From Cristatella mucedo (lineage: Eukaryota > Bryozoa > Phylactolaemata > Cristatellidae): a stretch of DNA of 64,000 nucleotides. Below are positions 12,006-22,201 of the stretch, piece after piece. The stretch spans positions 4,303,501 through 4,367,500 of the forward strand of contig WPIO01000023.1 of the NCBI GenBank assembly GCA_009760855.2, read 5' to 3'. Both the position numbers and the translations under genes were made by a program. Position 1 is the stretch's first letter, and each line of letters begins with the position of its first letter. Under the pieces are notes generated by a model. The model saw only the letters and a program-made list of their open reading frames with translations. It was not told the DNA's origin and did no database searches.

Positions 12006-12559
12006 TATTTACTGGACTGCAAGCCGGACTAAATGGGCGAAGGGCGTTTCCTGCGGCACGCCCACGGAGCGCTTCCGGGTCGCCCGGCATAGATTGCTGA
12101 AGCCAACTGACCCCTGCCTAAAGCGATACAATAAATAGAGGTTGGCTGACTAGGTTAGCAGCTTAATTTACGTCTAGAGCGGCAGCGGAGTCTTAATGGC
12201 AATCGCAGCTGCTTGCAGTGAGCAATAACGGATTGCCCACCACAAGTGGTTTATTATGACAACGTTAATTATGGCGTTAATATGGCGTTATTATGGCATT
12301 AGCTATGACAACGAAGGATTGCTCGAAGGGTCTTGGAGAGGCAGGCGGGCTGGGACCTTCAGTGTCGCGTGTTGTCTGCGATACTGACGCATCGATTCCG
12401 GCACTTGCTATTTATGATGGGGGTGAGGTGAGATAGTTCTGATAGTCTGCAGTGGCAAGTAAGTGGGCAACCAATTCTAATCACCCAATCTTGTCTTGCC
12501 TGCGCTTTTCTACGGATTCTCTGTCACGATTGACAAAGCACTGGCGGCAAGACACAAGG
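12006..12559. other. No gene seen
   Basis: Spacer between two oppositely oriented SINE2 copies. It contains three short direct repeats of a TATGGCGTTA/TATGGCATTA type at about 12265-12305. Confidence 0.5.
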
Positions 12560-12760
12560 GCATTAAAAAAAATACTTACTAGCTGATTCAACAGCCTCTT
12601 TTTGTATAGCGGTAGAAGAGCCTTGAAGGCTATCCCCACCGCTTTAGCAGCGGCAATATTGGATCGCCCACGGCATGATTCCAACCCACGACCTCGGGGT
12701 CGAGGTCGTCAAGAGCCTTAGCTGGTGTTCCGTCACGGCTCACAGCCTTGTAAGCAGAGA
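12560..12760 (-). mobile_element. SINE2 copy (tRNA-derived), minus orientation
   Basis: On the minus strand it reads a B-box-like GTCGTGGGTTGGAATC, GGGCGATCCAATATTGCCGCTGC, AAAGCGGTGGGGATAG, then AAAGAGGCTGTTGAATCAGCTAG and a T-rich tail. These are the same blocks, in the same order, as the copies at 11.85 and 48.77 kb. It contains a small palindrome (ACGACCTCG..CGAGGTCGT) near 12692-12713. Confidence 0.8.
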
Positions 12761-14284
12761 TGCATGCACCGTCTCGATTTCATTGCAAATGATAATCAGC
12801 ACCGGTTGGTAGGCATACCTGGTCGAGTCATACCAGGAGGATTAACCCACCGACCACTCGGGTGCAATTAGACCGACTTTTGCTTTTGATGGTGTTTGTT
12901 CAGAATATAAGGTTTTAATACTCGCACGCACAGCTTTTCCTTCCCCTCTTTCGGACAGTCTCTGCAGTCGTTCTGGCCGGAGTGCATCCACTGACGTGCA
13001 GGAACCTGTAGGCTGTGAGCACCAACCAATCAGTCATAAGCAGACAAAGTCAGCACTTGAGTCAGCAGCTGTAGGGTGAGAAATGGTGTGAACATGGGTC
13101 ACCATATCGACTTCCGGAGGTTGACTATACACGTTCTGAGTATGAATATACAGCAGAATAATGCTGGCTATTTATGAATGGCACGTTGACACAGCTCGAA
13201 TGCTTTATCCACGGCTCAGAGGCGCATACTGTGATCTTATGGTGCTGCCGTGGCTTTATAGTTTTATGGTTAATTATGGTTTTGTGGAACTATGTTTTGA
13301 TTGAGGGTGATTCACGGCCTGAAGAGATGGGGCAGTGGGAAATCCGGATGCTCCGGAGAGAGCGGTCACGTGAGCTGTCGCTCTGTGAGCCCAAATACGC
13401 AGCTGTTCTTGTACATTCGGTGTTTCCGCACCGTCACTTGCTTGCTGTCGGGGCGTCAAACCACACCCACATCACACGCATAACCAAATCCAAAGCTGCT
13501 GAGCCAGCAGCCAGGTCAGCATAGTGCTGCCAGCAGCCCTGGAGGTAGCGGATGAATAGAACACTCGTATGCTGCCTGCATTGGCAGCTGAAGCCAGGAC
13601 GTTTGATGCTAGACGCTATCATATCATTCTGAGGCCTCAATCTGTAGTTTTGTATCAGCAGACGTGCAGCCAGAGGGCAAGCTAGCTCTGGCAGTTTCTT
13701 TGTGAGCTGGCCAGTGGCTAAAAATCCCGACTGGCTTCTCTTCGCACCCTACCACTTTCTCAGGCGTACAAGAATGGTCTCCATCCCCAGATCATCAAGT
13801 CAACAAAATGCTTATGCCGTTTACGCTTCTATGTCAGTCGACTGACCGGCTGCTTTCACGTCAGTGCTGTCGGGTCGAAAGCGATGGACGACCTCACATC
13901 CTACATCACACGGTGAGACGCCATGCTGTATGCAGCATCAAATTGGGCGGTCGCATGACATTTCGCCCAGCAGACAAGTGGTCGAACCTTGCAGCTGTGT
14001 AGTCGTCTTATCGCTGTCCGAAGCCATCAGTTAGGCTGCAAGAAGCTTTGGTTTAGAAGGACCAACAGCGTCTGCACTCCGGCTTTGACCTTGACCGGAG
14101 CCGTGCTCGCACAGCTCCTGCTCAGCACGCTCCGATCGGAACCGGTCTCCTTGCCACTCTTCAGCCCGACAGTAACGCACTTGCCCACTTAGCCTCTGGA
14201 AAAGCCAGAATCCTGTCAAAAACAGAGAATAATTCAACCTGCAAAATGGTGGCAATTTCTCTCTTTTTCTCTATCTATATTTTT
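12761..14284. other. No gene seen
   Basis: Unassigned. The longest frames (13174-13524 plus, 13434-13640 minus) overlap each other and have no recognisable family content. Confidence 0.5.
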
Positions 14285-14530
14285 CTAAACTCTGGAAAGA
14301 TGCTGATCTTTGCAATACAGTAAGATTAAAGTTCGACCACAATGATGACACACGTCGTCCGAATCAAAGAGTCTTTTCTGCAAGTTCCGCAGCCAGACTT
14401 CTTCCAGAGTGCCACTGGCTGCCTTGACAGCTTCTGTGCTTGGCCTCAGCAAAAGTACAGTGCTGCAGATGATAGTCTCATGCCCTATCTGCCTAATGTC
14501 AGGAACATGAAAAAGTAGGCATCGCATCAA
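14285..14530 (-). CDS. Possible terminal exon or ORF of unknown function (weak)
   Basis: An 81-codon minus-strand frame with balanced composition. Its second half reads SGTLEEVWLRNLQKRLFD then DDVCHHCGRTLILLYC, with a CxxC pair, and stops at about 14285. An acceptor-like CATCTGCAG lies just inside it near 14460. The implied exon phase (2) does not fit the phase-0 donor of the last identified VPS8 exon, and I do not recognise the sequence. No polyadenylation signal (AATAAA) is obvious just downstream. It may be the end of a neighbouring gene, a further VPS8 exon reached through an unseen one, or chance. Confidence 0.18.
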   Translation of the reverse strand: MMRCLLFHVPDIRQIGHETIICSTVLLLRPSTEAVKAASGTLEEVWLRNLQKRLFDSDDVCHHCGRTLILLYCKDQHLSRV

Positions 14531-15227
14531 TCGGCCCCCTTCCCCGCCGGTGAAGGACAGAATCCTACTCTATGCCCCACATTGCTTGCCCTGTCCAGTC
14601 GAACTTGCCCCAGCCCTTAATGCAGCATCCATTACAGAGGCCACCTATCATGCCACTCCCATCTGCCTTGGAAGGGATGGGAACCCCGGGCATGTTTCCT
14701 GCCATCGATACTGTGCGATGAGCTTTTCTCGGTCAGTGCTCTGTGAAACGGCACAGAGCCGTTGAACGTGTCCTCTGCCGCTCGTGCACGGCTCTTGAGT
14801 GCGAAGGCTGCATGCTAGTACGTGCACCGGCTAGGTGCTATGTGTGTGCTGCGTCGGAGGATGGAGACTCGGAATCCACGGGAATCGCTGTCGAGCTTCG
14901 ATACGCGATCGATTGCTTTTGCCGGCATCAAAGCAAAGGAGTGCAGCAGAGAGTCAGAGAAACGACTGTTGCCTGGATTTGAGGCTCTAAATTCTGCTAC
15001 AGATCTCAGCCAATCTAGGCAGCGGAAGGAGTCGTGGTGGCAGCAGCAGGGCAGGGGAAGGCAGGGGCAACAACAGGGCAGCAGCAGCAGATGGCATAGC
15101 GAACCCGCGTAGGGTCTACGGTTGAACTCTGATGGAGTGGGCTCTTTTGACTGCAGTCTAGGCTTAAAAAGCAGTGCCTTCTCCTCCACACCATGCACAT
15201 AAGTATGACATTTATAAATACAATTCA
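14531..15227. other. No gene seen
   Basis: Unassigned. A CAG/CAGG-rich purine patch at about 15036-15095 produces glutamine/glycine or cysteine/proline frames that are compositional only. Confidence 0.5.
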
Positions 15228-15360
15228 TTTGTACAGCACCCTAAGAGAACTTAATCTCTATTCAGGCGCTTCACATATGCCACGTACAGGAATCGAGCCC
15301 ACGACCTCGGCCATACATAGGGGGCGAGCACCCTAACCACTGGGTCAAACCAGCTCGGCA
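15228..15360 (-). mobile_element. SINE1 copy (tRNA-derived) with hairpin tail
   Basis: On the minus strand: A-box-like GACCCAGTGGTTAGGGTG, B-box-like GGGCTCGATTCC, then the tail GAAGCGCCTGAATAGAGATT and AAGTTCTCTTAGGGTGCTGTAC, ending in AAATG. This is the clearest SINE1 copy. Its tail keeps the LINE-A hairpin with base changes on both arms (see findings). Confidence 0.85.
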
Positions 15361-15384
15361 AATATAACAATAATCATAATAATA

Positions 15385-15960
15385 ATAAAGGATAATTATA
15401 AGATATTTGTATTGCATCCAAAGAGAACTAAATCTCTTACTAGACACTCTTCATCTGCTACCAAGTAAGCATGTCAATTGGTTAGTGATAACCTGGACAG
15501 TGCCATCATGCATAAGCACATAAAGGTCAATCCACACAGACCTAGAAAAGCTGTCAGGAACAAGTGAGCTTTCAGGTTCTTTCAAATGTTGAAAGATCAG
15601 GGGAGGTCGTGACGTCAGTTGGGAGTGAGTTCTAGGCTTTGGGAGCACACAAACTAAAGGCGCTGTCTCCAAAGGATTTGAGGTTGGTACAGGCACAGCT
15701 AAATGACTTGAGTCACAGGAACAATATGTTACTTGGCGAGCCCGGCTGTCGGCAAGAAGTAGTGTAACATTGCAACTTTGTAGCTCACGGCAGACAAGCC
15801 TAGCTGCTGAGTTTTCCAACAGCTGTAAGCGCCTTATTGCTGCAAGGCTGGAAGACCTGTGAGAAGCGAGTTGCAGAAATCGAGATGGAATGTCATAAAT
15901 GCATGGACCAATAGAGTTGCTCTGTCTAAGCAGAATTTCTATGCTGTTACTTGCACCCAT
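15385..15960 (-). mobile_element. LINE-A-related fragment, strongly decayed
   Basis: The minus-strand frame retains [20 protein letters not shown] and other C-terminal LINE-A pieces with internal deletions. It ends in a decayed hairpin tail (ATCCAAAGAGAACTAAATCTC on the plus strand) and an AAT-rich stretch at 15362-15390. It directly adjoins the SINE1 copy on its 3' side. Confidence 0.75.
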
Positions 15961-18594
15961 TGGCTTGTGACCTTCAGCAAGCTCAGCTTAACTCCAGGAA
16001 GGCTAGTGTCAGCTCTGCACTGGCCATGGACCTACCCAACAAGCCAATGAGCAGGTTGGACCTGTGACCTTGCCACGAGGAAGCCAATCATAGGAGGGTT
16101 GAAGGAGCATGTTGGGTGGCAAATGGCACGCCCTATCGAGTCGGTCCAGCTGGGGTCGACTGTTGACCCCTCCTTTGGCAGGACTGGGGGGGGGGGGCTA
16201 TTGCCTACTACTTGTTTCCGGCTCTTGCATTACAATTTTGTACGAGCTTAGCTAGCTGTTGTTAGCGTGCGATGACCTTTTTATCTGAAGTGCACTGAAA
16301 GCTCGCGAGATGTTCACTGGAGCTGCAGGAGCTGGTCGTAGTTGGCATGGAGATAGTGAGTGAGGTTTCGAGATCTCGCCGGCAGGCAGTCGCATAAATT
16401 CGTGCAGCAGCCAGTTCACAGAGTGCTTTTACCGTTAGGTGAAAGAAACGGCCGATGACGTTCGAGAAAGATCTGTATAAGCCGATGGGCAACCAGGTCA
16501 AGATTGCACCTTCCCACCATGGAATTTAAGTGACACCAGAGCAATGGCTCAGACCCCGACCACAAGAGTGAGTGACACCCATGGGGAGCTGAGTGCACAC
16601 CTCCAAGAATGCGATGGACAGATTCATATAATGAATCCCACTCACCATAATACTTTTTCTGCACTGCACCAGTGGCTAGCATGCAACATGGGCAACCACA
16701 GCGTAAAGAGCTCAAGAAAGTCTTGGAAAGTCGTCCGGCAAGCAGTAGCAAAAGTAAGTAACGGCCTAAGTCTTAAGTCAGGCAGCACCAATGAGCTCAG
16801 CTATGACTCTGCTCTCTATTCTCTTGGATATGGTCGGCAAAGATTACGTACTCGGATAGCCTGATGGCTCCGAATAGTTGAGCCACTCTAATCAGATTCG
16901 CGTGCATCTTTTATCGTGCTGATGAAAGCCGTAGTGGAAGCAGGAGCCAGGCAGCTTCCAAAGCAGCAGCCACGCTACTGATTTCTGTTGGCAAAATTCT
17001 GGGATGCCGGGTTTAATGAACACCGCGTCTCGGCACGCAGTCGACTGGCCTCTTAACCCTGGACTGAAGCTGCAGCCGACTCCTTAATGTTGGCCGGAGC
17101 TATCTGGATCGCTGCCTGCCGCCCATTAGCCCGGTCTCACCTGCCGAAGGTAACCTTTGCCTCCTCGGCTTGATTTATAAGACAGCCATTAGTTTTCATT
17201 GCCCCATTATCCATTCCATTAACAATGCACCGCCCCAGAGGCAGCTTCCCAGCCGGAGGCCAGACCTGTGTGTCAAGAGACCAGGCCTGGATGGGATGGG
17301 ATGCTGCTGACCAAGAACCAAGGAAGCTGCTCGGTCGCTTCCGGCGGAAGCCAGTAATCGGGGACAGCATCAGGCTTGCTAAGCGTTAAGTGGGTCAGTC
17401 GTCTGTCGGCCAAGCCGGCATGTGAGTGCATGAAAAAATAGCAGGGTAGCTACCATCCATGAGTGGTACACGAGCGCCGATTGTCTGACAGAATGCATGG
17501 CAGCTGCAGAGCAGCCAACTTTGCCTTCGCTTCAAGCGGTGCAATGTACAGTGGCAGTTGTTGGCACATCCGGCAAGCAACACGGGTTACAGCAGGTAGG
17601 CAGCTACATTCAGCCACAAGAAAATCCTCTCAGTATAGCCGCAGTTATGTGGCTGCTACTCTGTTCAGGTAATAAGAGGATTTTCTACGATGCCAGGCAT
17701 ACTGAAGTTGTACACGCCTTGTGAACACACTTATTGACAGCCCAAAAAAAGCACTCGCGCTGTTGGTGTGCTACCACCTCAGCCGCCAGTCAACATCACT
17801 TCATGGCTGTTCTATGGGGTTCAGATCGCGTGAGTGGGTGTGCCACTGTATCAGCCCCACACACGGGGATCCTACCTCTGCACATCCGTAACAGCGAATG
17901 AGAAACATGGCTAGGATCAACCTTTAAAGAGCCCCGTGGTTTACCTGCAGTGCCGAAAAGGTGTGAAATCGGCAAGCAACAAGGCGCGACTTTCATTCGG
18001 TGCTGAATACTTGATCGGCCCGAAGAGTAGTTTCTCATCTACAACCAACGGCTAATTTAAGAGAGTGTTGACAAATTCCAGAAACGCTCTACATCAAATG
18101 CATGCAAACTTACATTGTAGAACGAAAACATAATGAACTTATATTTATTGTCATCGTTAGTAATGAAAGGCCTGACCATCCAGTTTCAAAGTTTCTATTA
18201 GTCGGACGACTAGGAGCGCATTGGTGGCAACGCATGCTCGAAATCGTCAGGCAGTACATGCAAATGGAAACTTGCTGCAGAAAAGAATTTCGAGAGTATA
18301 TAGCCACTCACGGTAGCCACACCATTTATCTAAGTGGAAAACGGGGGATACGCCTGAATCAGGCACTAGTTTCATAACTTTTTCACTGGATGTCCAAGTC
18401 TTTAAAGGATTTGCAGCCATGTATGTGGCATGATGGGCAGAACTTAAGATTTTCTTACCAATATCAGATTTCGAAAAAAAACAGCCCATACTTGTGATGC
18501 ACTGGTTAGACAAGGTTGAGGACCAGGTGAGAGATATGCGAAAAAGGGATTCAGCTCTCTTAGTGTGTTACATAAAGGTTTGTTATTATTATTA
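15961..18594. other. No gene seen
   Basis: About 2.6 kb without a supported gene. Features include a run of nine G at about 16189-16197 and several short frames on both strands (16262-16501, 16416-16751 minus; 16544-16864 plus; 17137-17370 minus; 17796-18038 minus; 18102-18377 plus). None has a recognisable domain or splice-framed match to VPS8. Confidence 0.5.
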
Positions 18595-18940
18595 TTATCC
18601 AACTGTCAAGTCGGCCTACGTTCAGCTGAAGAACATTTCCCAAAATCTGAACATGCCTATACAAAAGTATTACAGCCAACTACTTCACGGGTTTTCGACA
18701 TCGCGTCTACATTACTACAATTCCCTTCATTCAGGACTCCCGGCCTGCTCCCTGAATGCTCTGCAACTGGTGAAAAACTCTTCAGCTGTTCTGTCATCAA
18801 GGTGTAGCTGCCACATCGCACCACTTGAATCTTCAAGCTTCAGCAGCTCCCATCCCTTGCTCGCTCCGGCCCATCTATCCAACCTCCTTCAGCATCCTCT
18901 CTCACCACCCACTCCTCGGCTACCTATAATCGAAGCACTA
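18595..18940 (+). mobile_element. LINE-A-related fragment, decayed
   Basis: The plus-strand frame retains TVKSAYVQLKNISQNLN, SRLHYYNSLHSGLPACSL, LQLVKNSSA and LAPAHLSNLL, parallel to the LINE-A reverse-transcriptase C-terminal region. Many substitutions and deletions are present, and no terminal hairpin follows directly. Confidence 0.75.
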
Positions 18941-19035
18941 AAATAATAAAATAAATACTAGCTGATTTAGCAGTTGTAAAGCACTCGCAGGACCCCGATA
19001 GAGGTTTAGTTCTCCTAGGGCACGATACAAAAGAC
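18941..19035 (+). mobile_element. SINE2-like end plus LINE/SINE hairpin-type tail
   Basis: AATACTAGCTGATTTAGCAG resembles the end of SINE2. It is followed by GTAAAGCACTCGCAGG..GAGGTTTAGTTCTCCTAGGGCACGATAC, which has the layout of the LINE-A tail hairpin. Confidence 0.5.
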
Positions 19036-20295
19036 ATTCTCATATTTGGAAAGCAGATATGGCTCTTGCTGTGGCGATCTATCGGGTCGTAGCATCTTGC
19101 ACCGGCCGGTTCTGCCAACGATGCCAACTCTTGTGCGCTGGGCCTGCAGGCACTCTGCTCGATGGCAGCACAGCACGAGCAAACTGGGAAGCGGCAGCAG
19201 CAGCGGCGGCTACATTACGTTACGTGACGTCGTAGCCGTTACCACGTAGCAGTTACGTAACTTCGTTACGGCGGTCGAGCTTGCAGCAAGCCAGCGTGCT
19301 TAAGCAGCCAGGACGCACAGCTCAGCTGTCGGCACGGGCTCGAACAAGAAACCGGTGCCACCCACGAAGCTTCGAAGTATTTATTGCTGGCAGACATACT
19401 CGAGAGACTGGAAACACGGAGGCCGGTGCACGAGCGACTACACGTTGGCCCAAAGTGGCAGCTTCGCAGGCTGGCGACGAGTTACGATACAGGGCTACCG
19501 AGCAGCCACCGGTTCACCACTCTGCACCTTCAGCACGGCATGCGATGTCGGCAGACAGCGGCCCATGCATGCTGCTCAGGCCACCGTGGGCCCGTGCGGG
19601 AGCCCTGGCATCGTGTGGCGACCGGATCCGCCGGTTGCCCAGGTGGGCGGCTGACGTCGGCAAGAGGCAGACAGCAAGCAGCTCGGTCGGATCTGGGAAG
19701 AGCATGTGTACCTGCGCCCCCTGGCGGCAGCTCAGCATCCGACTCGAGCTCCCGCTAGGGAGCGCCCCAAGAGGGGCAGGGGAGTGGCACGAAGGTTTTT
19801 CTAGACGCTTTCGAATAGGGTGCTATTAAACATGGCGCCCGGCAGTAGGCGAAACGCGAAATTCTTGTCCTCTCGCACGGAGCCGTCGAGACGCGTTGCC
19901 GTCCGCAGACGTGTAGCTGCCGCAGCATTGCTCTACAACGACGAACCCGGCCGGAGCAGCCATTGAGCGACGACTGACCTGAGTCGCCCGATAGCCACGT
20001 GGGCTGCGGCACTTGGGCAATCGCCTGGCGTGCAGGGGCCGAGAGCAGCACAACAACAGGCCCACCCCCGGAGCTTGCTTACCAAACGGCCACAAAAAGG
20101 GATGCTTGCTACCAACCGGCAATTAAATATACCAGGCAACGTCTTTACGGCAACAGCTATGCAGCCAGCGAAGCCGGCTCTCTGACATTTGCATGTGCAG
20201 CAGGCTCTCCCGGCAGATACAAACACTGCAGGCACGGCACGTGGTCAGGCCCTGCCCGAGGATTGGAATGCCAGCAGCAGAGCCGGTCGGCATAC
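19036..20295. other. GC-rich flank downstream of the last identified VPS8 exon
   Basis: GC-rich sequence with a TACGT/ACGTAA-rich patch at about 19213-19270. A 182-codon plus-strand frame (19281-19829) overlaps minus-strand frames of similar length and has an arginine/alanine/proline-rich composition without any domain. I treat it as chance. Further VPS8 3' coding sequence or its 3' UTR could be here, but I could not place an exon. Confidence 0.5.
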
Positions 20296-20530
20296 CTTCT
20301 GAGGGTACACTGGCGTGTCGGAGCCAGCTGCTTCGGCATGGGCAGCCGAAGTCGACTCGCTGTGCCGCGAGGACAGCTGCCGCCTCGACGTGCCGGCAAA
20401 TGAGCGCGGCATTGGTTTGCAGGTGGGACACACTGCAGCGCTGCTGCTGCTGCCGCCGCCATTGTCGTCAGCATCTGACCGGAAGCATCCGCAGCGCTCC
20501 AGGCAAGTCAGGTGACAAAGGTGACCGCAG
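20296..20530 (-). CDS. VPS8 exon 16 (second half of RING-H2)
   Basis: The 235-bp exon starts after acceptor CGTTTGTAG and completes a Ser codon split as AG|C. It reads [16 protein letters not shown], then an acidic/low-complexity loop [14 protein letters not shown], then VCPTCKP, which supplies the last RING cysteines. A Ser/Arg/Ala-rich, probably disordered segment follows, ending VYPQK at donor AAG|GTATGC in phase 0. The GGGSSSS loop is encoded by GGC and AGC repeats. The conserved short C-terminal helix seen in VPS8 proteins after the RING is not in this exon. Confidence 0.9.
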
Positions 20531-22126
20531 CTACAAACGCCAAGCGGAAAGGAAATCGCAGGAGGCCGGAGCATGGGCGAGCCGTTTCGAGGGACGCTCA
20601 GTAATACCGACGAGGTGGACAGACGAAAAGTGCCCTCAGCCTCGGCTGAGAGCCGAGCTCACAGCGGCTCACGAACTCAAAGTGCAATGAGCACTGCAAG
20701 CGACGGCTTGACGCAGAGGCAGCATCGACTTGCGAGCCGTACCAGCACCAGCTGGGCCGTCAGTGCACCAGAGGCCGCTTGTTGATGAACGTAACAGCTG
20801 ACCTTACCAACCAGCCAGAGCTACCACGTCAGCAGAGGGCTGATTGCAGCCGACGGCAGCAACACTCGGCCGCTGCTCGTGCAGCAGCAAAAACGCGTAC
20901 ACGCTTCGGCTTCGGGTTCCGGTGCACACAAACAATCCACCGGAAGCATCGTAGCAAATGCGGAGGGGCGCTGTTGCAATGATGCCATCCAAACAAGGCT
21001 GCACAGCCTGGTGAAAGAATTGCCTCTCTGTATGAGGCCGAGTACTGCCTAGGAAGCAGCAGCAGCTAGTCAACAGCCACCGATCTCGTCAGAGAGACTC
21101 GGCCGACAGATCGGGACGGTAGTCTCGGGACATGCCCTGCACTCAATCGGTGCAGGGCAAACTCGTGCACGCGTGACAAACTGCGCTGTGCATGGCCAAG
21201 CCTAGCGCTCACACGCTCACATCCGGCGGCGGCTACGCAGCTGGACCATGGGGGAAAGGTGTATATTTATGTGCAAAGCTGGCTGTTAGATTGCCACGCG
21301 ACATCCAGTCAAACCAGCAGCCGGATGCGCTCAGACTGGGCAAAAAGAGCAAAGCCGCCAAAAGTGGACCACGCACAGGCGCAACCCTCCTAGGGCAAGG
21401 CGCTGTAGCCTAGGCTACAGGTGCTCGCACACAGCACGCCAACAGATCGTCGAAGTTCGGGCCGTGCAGCGGACGGTTCCTGCCTTCATGCCTGCTGCAA
21501 GCAACCCGGTGTTATTGCTGCAGAGGCTCATCGGCTGCTACATGAACGAGGCTGTTGAATCGGCCGACAACTTTACAACACGCTGCCCCCTGCCCTGAGC
21601 TGGCACGTGGCATGCAATCTGGCTCGCAGATTCTGGTCAACGTGCGTGTACGAGCGGGTACCCATCGACGCTCACGTGACGTACGCCGCCAAACCACGTC
21701 AGCTGCATTGCCAGGCTTTGGACACAGGTGTGCCAGCCAGTCCTTGACCTCGACAGCTAATCGTACGAAAGTTTGGGGTGTGTCGGGGGGGTGTACTTCC
21801 TGGTCGGTCGATTCTTTAGCAGGCCCTCCCCCCTGTGCTGCCTCCTTGTAAGCTGCCTATGCCTGAACCACAGGTTACAAGTCGAAGTGACACGCCGGGC
21901 CACAATGTGAGGAACGACTCGGGGAAGAGTGCTACCGCATTGTAGCCACAAGACGCCGACGATGGGTTGCGCAGTGGCCCAAGGAACTCATTGACATCGA
22001 CCGCTTCGGCTGAGCTCAGCAGCATGCTGCACGCACCACGACCGAGATCGCCAGCCAAGAGAAGCCTCGGTCTCAGGCATGCTTGCCATCAGTGAGCCAC
22101 ACTCGGCTTGTTAGCTCACCGCTGCC

Positions 22127-22201
<75 letters not shown>

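Noticed and set aside
14850-14960. Minus-strand segment AIDRVSKLDSDSRGF considered as the VPS8 C-terminal helix
   Set aside because: Similarity is too weak, and no acceptor in the right phase with a convincing stop and 3' end was found.
19735-19770. Minus-strand PSGSSSRMLSC considered as a terminal VPS8 exon
   Set aside because: Only a short serine-rich resemblance; no clean acceptor and no conserved helix.
19281-19829. 182-codon plus-strand ORF
   Set aside because: It overlaps other long frames on both strands in a GC-rich stretch, has Arg/Ala/Pro/Ser composition and no domain; there is no splice-framed partner.
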